The notes: a model not told the origin generated them from the letters alone. A DNA stretch of 11,872 nt from Pseudomonadota bacterium (GCA_023390485.1 JAEWCT010000148.1:1-11872), one strand, 5' to 3'. Shown: positions 1-7,573, counted from the stretch's first letter. Program-made: numbers and translations.

Positions 1-522
1 GCCGTGAACCGACCGGTTGAAGCGATTCATCGGCTGGTGCTCGAAAAGGCTCAGCTTGGCGCGCTGGATGGCCTCGGAACTGGGTGACCAGGTCCGGTTG
101 AGTCGTTGCAGGGGGCGAACGGCCGACTCAATATCTTCGACGCCGCATAGGCCGCAGCCCGTGCGGGCCTCCATGGCGCGGCGTGCGAGACGCGACGTTT
201 CAATCGCAGTCTCGGGTACGGCGACGTCGATCGCTATACCGCCGTCGACCGGCATCACAAGGATGCCCTGGATTTTGGATGGATCGGGGACGATCCCTTC
301 GCCGACGAGAAAGCCGGTGGCGAAATCGCGAAGATCCGCCGGTGTCGACATCATGACCGTGTAAGGCTCGGAGTTGATCTGCAGCGCGACGGGCACCTCC
401 TCAGGGAGTTGCCACGTCACGGATTGTGTGCCGGATGCCGAATGCAGCTCGCCTACGGCAGGGCGGGAGCAAAGCTCCGCGCCACCCTCGGGCTGAGACA
501 CGCTTTTCGGCACTACGTTCAC
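1..522 (-). CDS. fdhD: FdhD/FdsC formate dehydrogenase accessory sulfurtransferase (partial, C-terminus beyond window)
   Basis: FdhD family proteins pass sulfur from a cysteine desulfurase to the bis-MGD cofactor, without which formate dehydrogenase is inactive; in fds operons the homologue is called FdsC. Reading the minus strand from a GTG at 522 gives 174 residues open to the window edge, roughly the first two thirds of a family member of about 260-280 residues. The diagnostic segment TGCGLCGVEDIES lies at residues 121-133, with the paired cysteines C123 and C126 that are characteristic of the family. The stretch near residues 163-173 (QPMNRFNRSVH) also fits the family. The GTG start is supported by GGAGGT at 536-531, 8 nt upstream, and by an in-frame stop just ahead of it at 531-529. 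It begins 34 nt after fdsA ends, so it is the fourth gene of the operon. Identity is secure; the start is good but uses GTG. Confidence 0.93.
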   Translation of the reverse strand, partial: MNVVPKSVSQPEGGAELCSRPAVGELHSASGTQSVTWQLPEEVPVALQINSEPYTVMMSTPADLRDFATGFLVGEGIVPDPSKIQGILVMPVDGGIAIDVAVPETAIETSRLARRAMEARTGCGLCGVEDIESAVRPLQRLNRTWSPSSEAIQRAKLSLFEHQPMNRFNRSVHG

Positions 523-545
523 CGCGCTTCACCTCCAGCTTGGAC

Positions 546-566
546 GGCAGAGCAAATCACTCTGCC
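546..566 (-). other. Hairpin across the fdsA stop codon (intercistronic)
   Basis: GGCAGAG (546-552) and CTCTGCC (560-566) are perfect 7-bp inverted arms with a 7-nt loop containing the fdsA TGA (559-557). No T-run follows in the direction of transcription, so it does not look like a simple terminator. It may stabilise or mark processing of the mRNA between fdsA and fdhD. Confidence 0.5.
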
Positions 567-3475
567 GGCTCGAGCTTCTTTTCTTTGCTGATGCGCTTGT
601 TCTCGATCTCGCGGCCCTGCCACTCCTCCTGCCATTCGGATGGATGGTTGGAGACGTTTACCTGAACCGCCGTCACCTTATACTCGGGGCAGTTCGTGGC
701 CCAATCCGAGTTCTCGGTGGTGATGACGTTGGCGCCCGTCACGGGGTGATGGAAGGTCGTGTAGACAACGCCCTGCGGCATACGATCGGAGACCTTCGCC
801 GTGAGCGTGGTGGCTCCAACGCGGCTGGCAAGTGACACTTTCATTCCCGTCTTGATGCCGCGAACTTCCGCATCGTGCGGATGGATTTCGAGGATGTCCT
901 CGGGATGCCAAGCGACGTTGTCGGTGCGCCGTGTCTGAGCACCGACGTTGTAGTGCGCAAGGATACGGCCGGTCGTCAGGATCAGCGGGAAGTTGCGGTT
1001 GGTGCGCTCGGCTGTCGGGACGAAGCCCGTCAGCATGAAGCGGCCCTTGCCGCGTGTGAACTCGTCCGTGTGCATGACGGGCGTGCCGAGCGGGTGCTCT
1101 TCGTTGCACGGCCACTGGATCGAGCCGAGTTCGTCGAGCCTGTCGAAGGACACGCCTTGGAAGGTCGGCGTGAGTCGGGCGATCTCGTCCATGATTTCGG
1201 CGGCCGAATTATAATGCATCGGATGGCCCATGGCGGTTGCGACCCGCGATACCACTTCCCATTCGGCCATGCCCTGCTTCTCGCGCATCACCTTGCGGAC
1301 GCGGTTGATGCGCCGCTCGGCGTTCGTGAAGGTGCCGTCCTTCTCGAGGAACGACGTGCCGGGCAGGAAGACGTGAGCGAAGGCGGCCGTCTCGTTCAGG
1401 AACAGGTCCTGGACGACGACGATATCCATCGATGACAGCGCATGCTCGACGTGATGTGTGTTGGGATCCGACTGAGCGATGTCTTCGCCTTGGATGAAGA
1501 GGCCCATGAAGGTGCCGTCGGACGCCGCATCGAACATGTTGGGAATGCGCAGGCCTGGCTCGGCGTCGAGCTTCGTGCCCCATTCCTTCTCGAAGGCGGA
1601 GCGCACATCGGTGTTCGAGACGTGACGGTAACCCGGAAGCTCGTGCGGGAACGAACCCATATCGCACGAACCCTGCACGTTGTTCTGGCCGCGGAGCGGA
1701 TTTACGCCGACGCCTTCGCGACCGATGTTGCCGGTTGCCATCGCGATGTTCGCCATCGCCATGACCATCGTCGAGCCTTGACTGTGCTCGGTGACGCCGA
1801 GGCCGTAATAGATCGCACCGTTGCCGCCCGTCGCGTACAGGCGAGCTGCTTCGCGCACTTGCTGAGCCGGTACGCCCGTGGCCGCTTCGGTCGCCTCGGG
1901 GGAATTCTCCGGCCGCTTGATGAACTCTTCCCAGCGGAAGAAGTCGGCGGGTTCGCAACGGCGCTTGACGAACTTGCGATCAATCAGGTTCTCGGTCGCG
2001 ATGACGTGACCGATCGCATTCATGATGGCGACGTTGGTCGAGGGCTGGAGCTGCAAGTGGTAGGCAGCTTCGACGTGCGGCGAGCGGACGATGTCGGTGC
2101 GGCGCGGATCGATGACGATCAGCTTCGCACCTTCGCGGATGCGCTTCTTCATGCGCGAACCGAAGACGGGGTGGCCGTCTGTCGGGTTGGCGCCGACGAC
2201 CATAATCACGTCAGACTTATCGACGCTCTTGAAGTCCTGGGTGCCGGCGGATTCGCCGAACGTCTGCTTCAAGCCGTAGCCGGTCGGCGAATGGCAGACG
2301 CGCGCGCAGGTATCGATGTTATTGGTATTGAAAGCGCCGCGGACCATGCGCTGGACGGCGTAGACTTCCTCGTTCGTCGTGCGCGAGGACGTGATGCCGC
2401 CAATCGAATCCTTGCCGTACTTCGCCTGCGTCTCTTTCAGGCGTTTTGCTGCGTAGTTGATCGCCTCGTCCCACGACACGACCTGCCACGGATCGGTGAT
2501 CTTCTCGCGGATCATCGGGGTCAGCACGCGATCCTTGTGCGTCGCGTAGCCGAACGCGAACCGACCCTTGACGCAGGAGTGGCCTTCGTTGGCGCCGCCG
2601 TCCTTATAGGGAACCATGCGCGAGACTTCTTCGCCGCGCATTTCGGCTTTGAACGAGCAGCCGACGCCGCAGTAAGCGCAGGTCGTGACGACCGAGTGTT
2701 CCGGCTGGCCGAGGTCAAGCACCGATTTTTCGATCAGCGTCGCTGTCGGGCAGGCCTGCACGCAGGCGCCGCAGGAGACGCATTCCGAGGCCAGGAACTC
2801 TTCGTCCATACCGGCGGAGACGTGCGAAGCGAAGCCGCGGCCGTCGATCGTCAGCGCGAACGTGCCCTGCACTTCTTCGCAGGCGCGGACGCAACGCGAG
2901 CAGACGATGCACTTCGAAGGATCGAACTGGAAGTAGGGGTTCGAGCCGTCCTTCGGCTTGAACATGTCGTTGGCTTCGCCACCGGCGCGCTTGGCAAATA
3001 CGTGGTTCTCACCATCGTAACCGTAGCGGACTTCGCGCAGGCCGACGGCGCCTGCCATGTCCTGCAGCTCGCAGTCGCCGTTGGCGCCGCAGGTCAAGCA
3101 GTCGAGCGGGTGGTCGGAGATGTAAAGCTCCATGACGCCCCGGCGGATATTGGCGAGGCGGGGATTTTGCGTCGTGACCTTGATGCCAGGCGCGACGGGC
3201 GTCGTGCACGACGCGGGCGTTCCCTTGCGGCCTTCGATTTCGCAAAGACAAAGGCGACAGGAGCCCCAGGCGTCGAGGCTATCGGTGGCGCAGAGCTTCG
3301 GAATTTGAATTCCGAGCTGCATCGCCGCGTTCATGATCGAGGTGCCTTCGGCAACCGTGATCTCGCGGCCGTCGATTTCGAGCGTCACCATTTTGGTGGC
3401 TTCGTGAATCTCGGGGCTTGGCGTGCCGTAGTCCGTCTCTTTGATGAGGGTCATCGGCTTGACGTGGTGGTTCAT
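557..3475 (-). CDS. fdsA: NAD-dependent formate dehydrogenase alpha subunit FdsA (Mo/W bis-MGD, multi Fe-S)
   Basis: This is the catalytic subunit that oxidises formate to CO2 and sends electrons to the FdsBG diaphorase in the cytoplasm. The 972 residues show, in order: a [2Fe-2S] ferredoxin-like domain with C62, C73, C76 and C90; a NuoG-type His-Cys [4Fe-4S] site with H122, C126, C129 and C135; a double [4Fe-4S] domain with C189, C192, C195, C199 and C232, C235, C238, C242; then the molybdopterin domain with its own cluster cysteines C266, C269, C273 and C301. The metal-ligand cysteine is C394 in RVCHSPT, followed by catalytic H395; this is the cysteine, not selenocysteine, form. The C-terminal MopB-type cap is intact. 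Length and layout match known FdsA. The ATG at 3475 has GAGGA 6 nt upstream; a second in-frame ATG at 3454 has no comparable site. It lies 33 nt after fdsB. Confidence 0.97.
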   Translation of the reverse strand: MNHHVKPMTLIKETDYGTPSPEIHEATKMVTLEIDGREITVAEGTSIMNAAMQLGIQIPKLCATDSLDAWGSCRLCLCEIEGRKGTPASCTTPVAPGIKVTTQNPRLANIRRGVMELYISDHPLDCLTCGANGDCELQDMAGAVGLREVRYGYDGENHVFAKRAGGEANDMFKPKDGSNPYFQFDPSKCIVCSRCVRACEEVQGTFALTIDGRGFASHVSAGMDEEFLASECVSCGACVQACPTATLIEKSVLDLGQPEHSVVTTCAYCGVGCSFKAEMRGEEVSRMVPYKDGGANEGHSCVKGRFAFGYATHKDRVLTPMIREKITDPWQVVSWDEAINYAAKRLKETQAKYGKDSIGGITSSRTTNEEVYAVQRMVRGAFNTNNIDTCARVCHSPTGYGLKQTFGESAGTQDFKSVDKSDVIMVVGANPTDGHPVFGSRMKKRIREGAKLIVIDPRRTDIVRSPHVEAAYHLQLQPSTNVAIMNAIGHVIATENLIDRKFVKRRCEPADFFRWEEFIKRPENSPEATEAATGVPAQQVREAARLYATGGNGAIYYGLGVTEHSQGSTMVMAMANIAMATGNIGREGVGVNPLRGQNNVQGSCDMGSFPHELPGYRHVSNTDVRSAFEKEWGTKLDAEPGLRIPNMFDAASDGTFMGLFIQGEDIAQSDPNTHHVEHALSSMDIVVVQDLFLNETAAFAHVFLPGTSFLEKDGTFTNAERRINRVRKVMREKQGMAEWEVVSRVATAMGHPMHYNSAAEIMDEIARLTPTFQGVSFDRLDELGSIQWPCNEEHPLGTPVMHTDEFTRGKGRFMLTGFVPTAERTNRNFPLILTTGRILAHYNVGAQTRRTDNVAWHPEDILEIHPHDAEVRGIKTGMKVSLASRVGATTLTAKVSDRMPQGVVYTTFHHPVTGANVITTENSDWATNCPEYKVTAVQVNVSNHPSEWQEEWQGREIENKRISKEKKLEPAE

Positions 3476-3481
3476 GGGGCG

Positions 3482-3494
3482 TCCTCGTTGAGGA
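3482..3494 (-). promoter_or_regulatory. fdsA ribosome binding site inside a small hairpin
   Basis: The GAGGA at 3486-3482 (minus strand) is the best ribosome site for fdsA, 6 nt before the ATG. The complementary TCCTC lies immediately upstream at 3494-3490, leaving a 3-nt loop. Whether the short stem forms in the mRNA is inference. Confidence 0.4.
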
Positions 3495-3508
3495 TTCTAA
3501 TCGTGAAA

Positions 3509-5077
3509 TTACTCTGCAGCGTCCGCTAGAAACTTGTTTGACGGCGCGGGCTTTTGGAAGTCCTCGGGGAAGCCGCGCACCGCACTCATGACCGGAAATG
3601 GCGTCAGTCCGCCCATGGCGCAGAGCGAGCCGTCCGCCATCGTCACACATAGATCTTCGAGCAAGGCCAAATTCTCCGCTCGGTCGACGTCGGCGATGAT
3701 CTTGTCGATCACCTCGACGCCGCGCGTGGAACCGATGCGGCAGGGCGTGCACTTGCCGCAACTTTCGATGGTGCAGAACTCCATCGCGAAGCGCGCCTGC
3801 TTGGCCATATCGACAGTATCGTCGAACACGACGAGCCCGCCGTGGCCGACCATCGCGTCGACCTTGGCGAATTCCTCGTAATCCATCGGTACGTCGAACT
3901 TCGATGCCGGGATGTAGGCGCCGAGCGGGCCGCCAACCTGGACCGCGCGTGCCGGGCGGCCGGTCGCCGTGCCGCCGCCCCAGTCTTCAATCAGCTGACG
4001 TGTCGTAACGCCGAAGGCCTTCTCGACCAATCCGCCTTGCTTGATGTTGCCGGCGATCTGGAAGGCCAGGGTGCCGCGCGAACGGCCGACGCCGTAGTCG
4101 CGATAGAACTCGCCGCCCTTGTCGATGATGATAGGTACGGCCGCGAAGCTCATAACGTTGTTAATGATCGTCGGCTTGCCGAACAGGCCTTCGATCGCTG
4201 GGATCGGCGGCTTGTAGCGAACGATGCCGCGCTTGCCCTCGATGCTTTCGAGCATGGAGGTTTCTTCGCCGCAGATGTAGGCGCCTGCGCCCATGCGCAC
4301 GTAGAGATCGAAGGAATATTTGGATCCCTGGATATTGTCGCCGAGCCAGTTGGCGCGACGCGCAATCTCAATAGCTTCGCGCAGAACATGCACCGAGTGC
4401 GGATATTCGGAACGGACGTAGATGTATCCCTTCTGCGCACCGCCTGCGACGGCCGCGATCGTCATGCCTTCGATCAGGCAGAATGGATCGCCTTCCATCA
4501 GCATGCGGTCGGCAAAGGTGCCGCTATCGCCTTCGTCGGCGTTGCAGGCGATGTACTTTTCGCCAGCCGGCAAATCGTGGACCGTCTTCCATTTGATGCC
4601 GGTGGGGAAGCCCGCGCCGCCGCGTCCGCGAAGTCCCGATGTCGTCACTTCCGTAACGATGTCGATCGGCATCATCCCGAGAGCCTTCGTGAGGCCCTGG
4701 AAGCCGCCGTGCTTGCGATAATCCTCGATCGACAGCGGATCGGTGATGCCGCAGCGCGCGAATGTCAGACGTTCCTGGTTTTTGAAGTACGGAATTTCTT
4801 CCGTCAGGCCGTGGCCCAAAGCATGGGTCTTGCCTTCGAGGAAGCCGGCGTCGAACAGGCCTGCCACGTCGCTTGCGGCGACCGGGCCGTAGGCGACGCG
4901 GCCCTTCGGCGTTTCTACCTCGACGAGCGGCTCGAGATAGAGCATGCCGCGGGAACCGTTGCGGACGATCTGAACATCGAAATTGCGCTTTTTTGCTTCC
5001 GCAGTGATTGCGGCCGCAACTTCATCTGCACCGACCGAAAGGGCGGCGGCATCACGGGGTATAAAGACCTTGATCAT
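3509..5077 (-). CDS. fdsB: NAD-dependent formate dehydrogenase beta subunit FdsB (FMN/NAD-binding, NuoF-like)
   Basis: FdsB takes electrons from FdsA and reduces NAD+ at FMN, as complex I NuoF does in reverse. The 522 residues begin with about 125 residues expected to form the thioredoxin-like N-terminal domain of this subfamily; I see no four-cysteine [2Fe-2S] motif in it. The NuoF core follows: the FMN loop GRGGAGFP at 151-158, the acidic NADEGDSGTF at 179-188, and GAGAYICGEETSML at 263-276 for nucleotide binding. A [4Fe-4S] site is formed by C440, C443 and C446 (SCGKCTPCR) with C486. The ATG at 5077 overlaps the fdsG stop as ATGA (5077-5074), typical of translational coupling. Size and motifs agree with characterised FdsB proteins. 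Nothing appears missing. Confidence 0.97.
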   Translation of the reverse strand: MIKVFIPRDAAALSVGADEVAAAITAEAKKRNFDVQIVRNGSRGMLYLEPLVEVETPKGRVAYGPVAASDVAGLFDAGFLEGKTHALGHGLTEEIPYFKNQERLTFARCGITDPLSIEDYRKHGGFQGLTKALGMMPIDIVTEVTTSGLRGRGGAGFPTGIKWKTVHDLPAGEKYIACNADEGDSGTFADRMLMEGDPFCLIEGMTIAAVAGGAQKGYIYVRSEYPHSVHVLREAIEIARRANWLGDNIQGSKYSFDLYVRMGAGAYICGEETSMLESIEGKRGIVRYKPPIPAIEGLFGKPTIINNVMSFAAVPIIIDKGGEFYRDYGVGRSRGTLAFQIAGNIKQGGLVEKAFGVTTRQLIEDWGGGTATGRPARAVQVGGPLGAYIPASKFDVPMDYEEFAKVDAMVGHGGLVVFDDTVDMAKQARFAMEFCTIESCGKCTPCRIGSTRGVEVIDKIIADVDRAENLALLEDLCVTMADGSLCAMGGLTPFPVMSAVRGFPEDFQKPAPSNKFLADAAE

Positions 5078-5604
5078 TCCGCGGCTTCCTTCTCGAGTCC
5101 GCCGATGATCTCATCGAAACGTTTAGGATCGACTTTACCATAAAGTTTTTCGCCGACCATGATGGCCGGCGATAGCGCGCAGTTACCGAGGCAGAAGACC
5201 TGCTCGATGGTCACCATTCCGTCCGCTGTCGTGCCACCGAGTGGCGTCCGCAGCGATTGCTCAGCGTGCTGACACAACGCGTCGGTGCCCATGGACTGGC
5301 AGGCCTCGGCGCGGCAGATCTTTACGATGTGCTTGCCGACCGGATGGCGCTTGAATTCGTGATAGAATGTCAGGACGCCGTAAATTTCGGCGCGCGAGCG
5401 GTTCAGTGCCCTCGCGATGACGGGCAATGTGGCGTCCGGCACGTAGCCGAGCTGGTGTTGCAAATCGTGAAAGATTTCAAGAAGCTCGTCAGGCTTGTTT
5501 CCGTGGCGTGCGCATGACGCCAGCGCCGCGACCTCAGCGGGGGTCGGGGCCGGAACTTGATCCACCTGCGAGCCGTCCGATTTTTTAACGGCATTCTTCG
5601 CCAT
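5074..5604 (-). CDS. fdsG: NAD-dependent formate dehydrogenase gamma subunit FdsG ([2Fe-2S], NuoE-like)
   Basis: FdsG is the small thioredoxin-fold subunit that pairs with FdsB in the diaphorase half of the enzyme. In its 176 residues the [2Fe-2S] ligands appear as C97-x4-C102 (ICRAEAC) and C138-x3-C142 (FCLGNC), the NuoE signature. The helical N-terminal part, including LGYVPDATLPVIARALN near 52-68, is also typical. It is the first gene of the operon. The ATG at 5604 has GAGGA at 5619-5615, spaced 10 nt. About 20 residues at the N-terminus are polar and poorly conserved, so a slightly later start cannot be excluded, but no better ribosome site is visible. It overlaps fdsB by 4 nt. The upstream gap carries the likely LysR-controlled promoter. 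Confidence 0.96.
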   Translation of the reverse strand: MAKNAVKKSDGSQVDQVPAPTPAEVAALASCARHGNKPDELLEIFHDLQHQLGYVPDATLPVIARALNRSRAEIYGVLTFYHEFKRHPVGKHIVKICRAEACQSMGTDALCQHAEQSLRTPLGGTTADGMVTIEQVFCLGNCALSPAIMVGEKLYGKVDPKRFDEIIGGLEKEAAE

Positions 5605-5663
5605 GTGTGGCGTTTCCTCAGTGTTTGTTGGCGGTCCCGGTGACGCAGATGGCCACTTTGCCG

Positions 5664-5700
5664 CATTATTTTAAGTGTGGCATCCGCCGCCTGTATTCAA
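5664..5700 (-). promoter_or_regulatory. Probable fds operon promoter
   Basis: On the minus strand TAAAAT at 5673-5668 matches the -10 consensus at five of six positions. The region 17 nt upstream (5696-5691) is a poor -35, although TTGAAT lies at 5700-5695. A weak -35 with two LysR boxes just upstream fits an activator-dependent promoter. The start of transcription would fall near 5661, giving a leader of about 57 nt. Confidence 0.4.
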
Positions 5701-5715
5701 ATCGATATGGTCGAT
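5701..5715. promoter_or_regulatory. Promoter-proximal LysR-type box (T-N11-A)
   Basis: ATCGA and TCGAT form an inverted repeat around a 5-nt centre and contain T5702-N11-A5714. Its centre is 21 bp, two helical turns, from the centre of the stronger palindrome at 5721-5737. It would lie near -47 relative to the proposed fds start and is a candidate activation site. Confidence 0.5.
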
Positions 5716-5720
5716 CCCAC

Positions 5721-5737
5721 CATAGATTTCATCTATG
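5721..5737. promoter_or_regulatory. LysR-type operator palindrome upstream of fdsG
   Basis: CATAGAT-TTC-ATCTATG is a perfect 17-bp palindrome containing T5723-N11-A5735, the classical LysR-family recognition pattern. It lies 117 bp upstream of the fdsG start, near -68 of the proposed promoter, where the primary recognition site of such regulators normally sits. The adjacent LysR gene is the obvious candidate protein; binding is inferred. Confidence 0.62.
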
Positions 5738-5740
5738 AGG

Positions 5741-5759
5741 CGCCGCAATAACTGCGGCG
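5741..5759 (-). terminator. GC-rich hairpin after the LysR regulator gene
   Basis: CGCCGCA (5741-5747) and TGCGGCG (5753-5759) are perfect 7-bp arms with a 5-nt loop. The hairpin lies about 50 nt past the end of the regulator gene and just ahead of the fds operator. There is no T-run on either strand, so a weak or Rho-assisted terminator is possible but unproven. Confidence 0.35.
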
Positions 5760-5807
5760 GAACTCACAGTTTGAGGCAAATGTGCCGGCCTAAGTAACCG
5801 TTTCTCC

Positions 5808-6713
5808 TTAAGAAATAATGTTTACTGAAAATTTGGCGGCGGCCGCCTGAAAGGCGCGCACAAGGGGTGCGACAGGATCACGACTCTGAGTAACCAGCCC
5901 GACGCTGTGGGCAATTTTGGGCTCGATGAGAGGGATGGCCTTCAGTTCCGGTTCGCTGCCGAGCAGGTCCAAGAGGTAATGGGGCATCACGCTCGCGAGG
6001 TGCATCAGCCTGACATTTGAATAAAGATTGATCACCGAATTGGTCTCGAGCGCCGGCGTCGGACGGCATCCGGCGTCGTGAAAGGCGCGATCGATGATTC
6101 GCCGGTTCTGCATGTTCGACGTCAGAAGTCCGAGCGGCAACTCGGCGGCTTCGCGCCAAGTCACGGTCTCTCGATCGGCAAAGGCATGGCCTTCGGGGAT
6201 GAACAGACAGTAGCGTTCGAAGTAAAGCGGCGTCGCGACCAGGCCGTTGATCGGCTCGTTGTCGAGATAGGTGATGCCGGCGTCGATCGAATAGTCGTCG
6301 AGCCCGCGGAGAATTTCCTCCGAGCTCATCGACATGATCGTGAAGTTAATCTGCGGATGCAGGCGCTGGATATCCCGCGTCAGGTAGGGAATCATCGGCA
6401 GCGCCGACGGTATGGCGCCGAGCGTCAGCCGGCCGGTCAGGCCGAAGTCGCTGATCGCGAGGTGGGCCAGCTCCTGGTGCATCGACGCCCAGTTGTTGAG
6501 GATGAGTTGCGCCCACTTGAGGACGCGCTCTCCCTCCTGCGTCAGGCCCTGATATCGCTGGCCGCGTTCGACGATGGGGACGCCAAGCTCAAGCTCGAGC
6601 TGGCGGATGCGTCCCGAGAGCGTCGGCTGCGTGACGTTGCAGGCCTGGGCGGCGCGCGTGAAATGCTTCTCACGTGCGAGGGCGACGAGATATTGAAGCT
6701 GGCGGATATCCAT
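5808..6713 (-). CDS. LysR-type transcriptional regulator, probable activator of the fds operon
   Basis: This 301-residue protein has the standard LysR layout. A winged helix-turn-helix occupies residues 1-60, with FTRAAQACNVTQPTLSGRIRQLE at 18-40 as the helix-turn-helix. A linker helix follows to about residue 88, then a periplasmic-binding-protein-like effector domain from about 93 to 300. The effector is unknown; formate is a guess from the position next to fds. LysR genes are often divergent from their targets, but here the regulator is transcribed in the same direction, with a 203-bp gap to fdsG that contains two T-N11-A boxes. A LysR regulator named FdsR is known to control fds in Cupriavidus, which supports the assignment but does not prove orthology. 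The ATG at 6713 is preceded by a purine-rich GAGAGAG tract. Confidence 0.9.
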   Translation of the reverse strand: MDIRQLQYLVALAREKHFTRAAQACNVTQPTLSGRIRQLELELGVPIVERGQRYQGLTQEGERVLKWAQLILNNWASMHQELAHLAISDFGLTGRLTLGAIPSALPMIPYLTRDIQRLHPQINFTIMSMSSEEILRGLDDYSIDAGITYLDNEPINGLVATPLYFERYCLFIPEGHAFADRETVTWREAAELPLGLLTSNMQNRRIIDRAFHDAGCRPTPALETNSVINLYSNVRLMHLASVMPHYLLDLLGSEPELKAIPLIEPKIAHSVGLVTQSRDPVAPLVRAFQAAAAKFSVNIIS

Positions 6714-6719
6714 TTGTCT

Positions 6720-6735
6720 CTCTCTCCCGAGAGAG
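6720..6735 (-). repeat. Inverted repeat at the LysR gene ribosome site
   Basis: On the minus strand CTCTCTC (6735-6729) and GAGAGAG (6726-6720) are perfect 7-bp arms separated by GG, ending 6 nt before the ATG at 6713. The second arm is also the likely ribosome-binding tract. A second inverted repeat, CATCGG-cggc-CCGATG, lies at 6743-6758. Either could serve autoregulation; no T-N11-A pattern is evident. Confidence 0.35.
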
Positions 6736-6829
6736 GGCTAACCATCGGCGGCCCGATGAGCAAATGCAATCTGGCAGCCCCTTCCGGGGACGACCTTCCT
6801 GCTTGGGCGGGCAAAGCCCGGCTGCGGGT

Positions 6830-7573
6830 TTAGAAGTCGAGCCCGCCGGCGTCGAAGACGTGGCCCGAGAGGGAACGTCCACGGCGCGAAGCCAGATGGA
6901 GTGCCAGCGTGGCGACATCGGGCTCGTTCGCGAGGTAAGCGCCGGAATCGCCGCCATCATAGAAGGCTCTCGGGCCGACGCCGTTGATGCGGATACCTTT
7001 GCCGGCCCATTCGCGTGCTTCATTGGCGATCATCGCCGCGAGTGCGGTGCGGGCGAAGCCGGCGACAGCGGCCGTGCGGCGATCTTGGGGTTCGGGCATC
7101 TTGAGGACGTTCAAGACCATGCCTTCGCTCAGCACCACGCACATGCGATTGGCGATGACGCGCGTCAGCTGCGCAAGCGGCGCGAGCTTCGCTTCGATGA
7201 GGGCTTCGAGATCGCCGTCGGCATTCAGGGCCTCAATTTCGGTCGACGAGATTGACGCCATATTGATTGCCGCATCGAGCCCGCCATAGGTCTGGGCCGA
7301 CGTCTGCGCGAATTTCGCGGCGCAATCGGCGTGCGATATGTCGAGCGTGTGGAGGCGAATTTCGCTGGCGCTCTGCGTTAACAGTGCGGCGAGTTCAACC
7401 AATTCGGGGGAGAGGTCCGTCGTATGGACAACGAGGCGGGCCTTCAGGTCGGCGAAGGCGCGAGCCACGTCAACGCCCGCTACGCCGGTGAGACCCGTGA
7501 TCAGGATGCGTGCCCGCGCAAGCTCACTCGAGACTTCACTTTCGACGCTGGCACCTACTCGATCCATGTACAT
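6830..7573 (-). CDS. Atypical short-chain dehydrogenase/reductase family protein, probably lacking the catalytic residues
   Basis: The 247-residue protein has an SDR Rossmann fold: a nucleotide-binding loop TGLTGVAG at 26-33, D78 in the LHTLDIS strand, NMAS at 104-107 where NNAG/NAG is usual, IRING at 194-198 and SGHVFDAGG at 236-244. Two features are unusual. The glycine pattern is TGxxGxxG rather than TGxxxGxG. At the active site the segment QDRRTAAVAGFARTAL (163-178) aligns with the usual YxxxKAAV, putting Q163 in place of Tyr and T167 in place of Lys. The strand ending near 153-158 (VLNVLK) has no Ser. It may bind a nucleotide without normal oxidoreductase activity. The substrate is unknown. 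The ATG at 7573 has AGGA at 7584-7581, 7 nt away; a second ATG at 7567 is less well spaced. It lies 116 nt before the LysR gene, so the two may share a transcript. Confidence 0.82.
   Translation of the reverse strand: MYMDRVGASVESEVSSELARARILITGLTGVAGVDVARAFADLKARLVVHTTDLSPELVELAALLTQSASEIRLHTLDISHADCAAKFAQTSAQTYGGLDAAINMASISSTEIEALNADGDLEALIEAKLAPLAQLTRVIANRMCVVLSEGMVLNVLKMPEPQDRRTAAVAGFARTALAAMIANEAREWAGKGIRINGVGPRAFYDGGDSGAYLANEPDVATLALHLASRRGRSLSGHVFDAGGLDF

Noticed and set aside
17..591. Short plus-strand open frames at the left end
   Set aside because: The minus strand over the same bases encodes FdhD with its CGLC motif, and the plus-strand translations are Arg/Ser-rich shadow sequence.
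1442..3529. Long open frame of about 695 codons on the plus strand, antisense to fdsA and the fdsB end
   Set aside because: It is the shadow of a GC-rich gene with strong third-position bias. Its translation has no recognisable motif and it lies entirely opposite FdsA, whose motifs are complete.
3842..5143. 433-codon plus-strand open frame opposite fdsB
   Set aside because: Same shadow effect: it is antisense to a complete, motif-rich FdsB and has no domain or ribosome site of its own.
5650..5665. Possible sigma-54 -24/-12 element (GG-N10-GC) on the plus strand upstream of fdsG
   Set aside because: It points into the 3' end of the LysR gene, away from fdsG, and the -12 part fits the TTGC consensus poorly.
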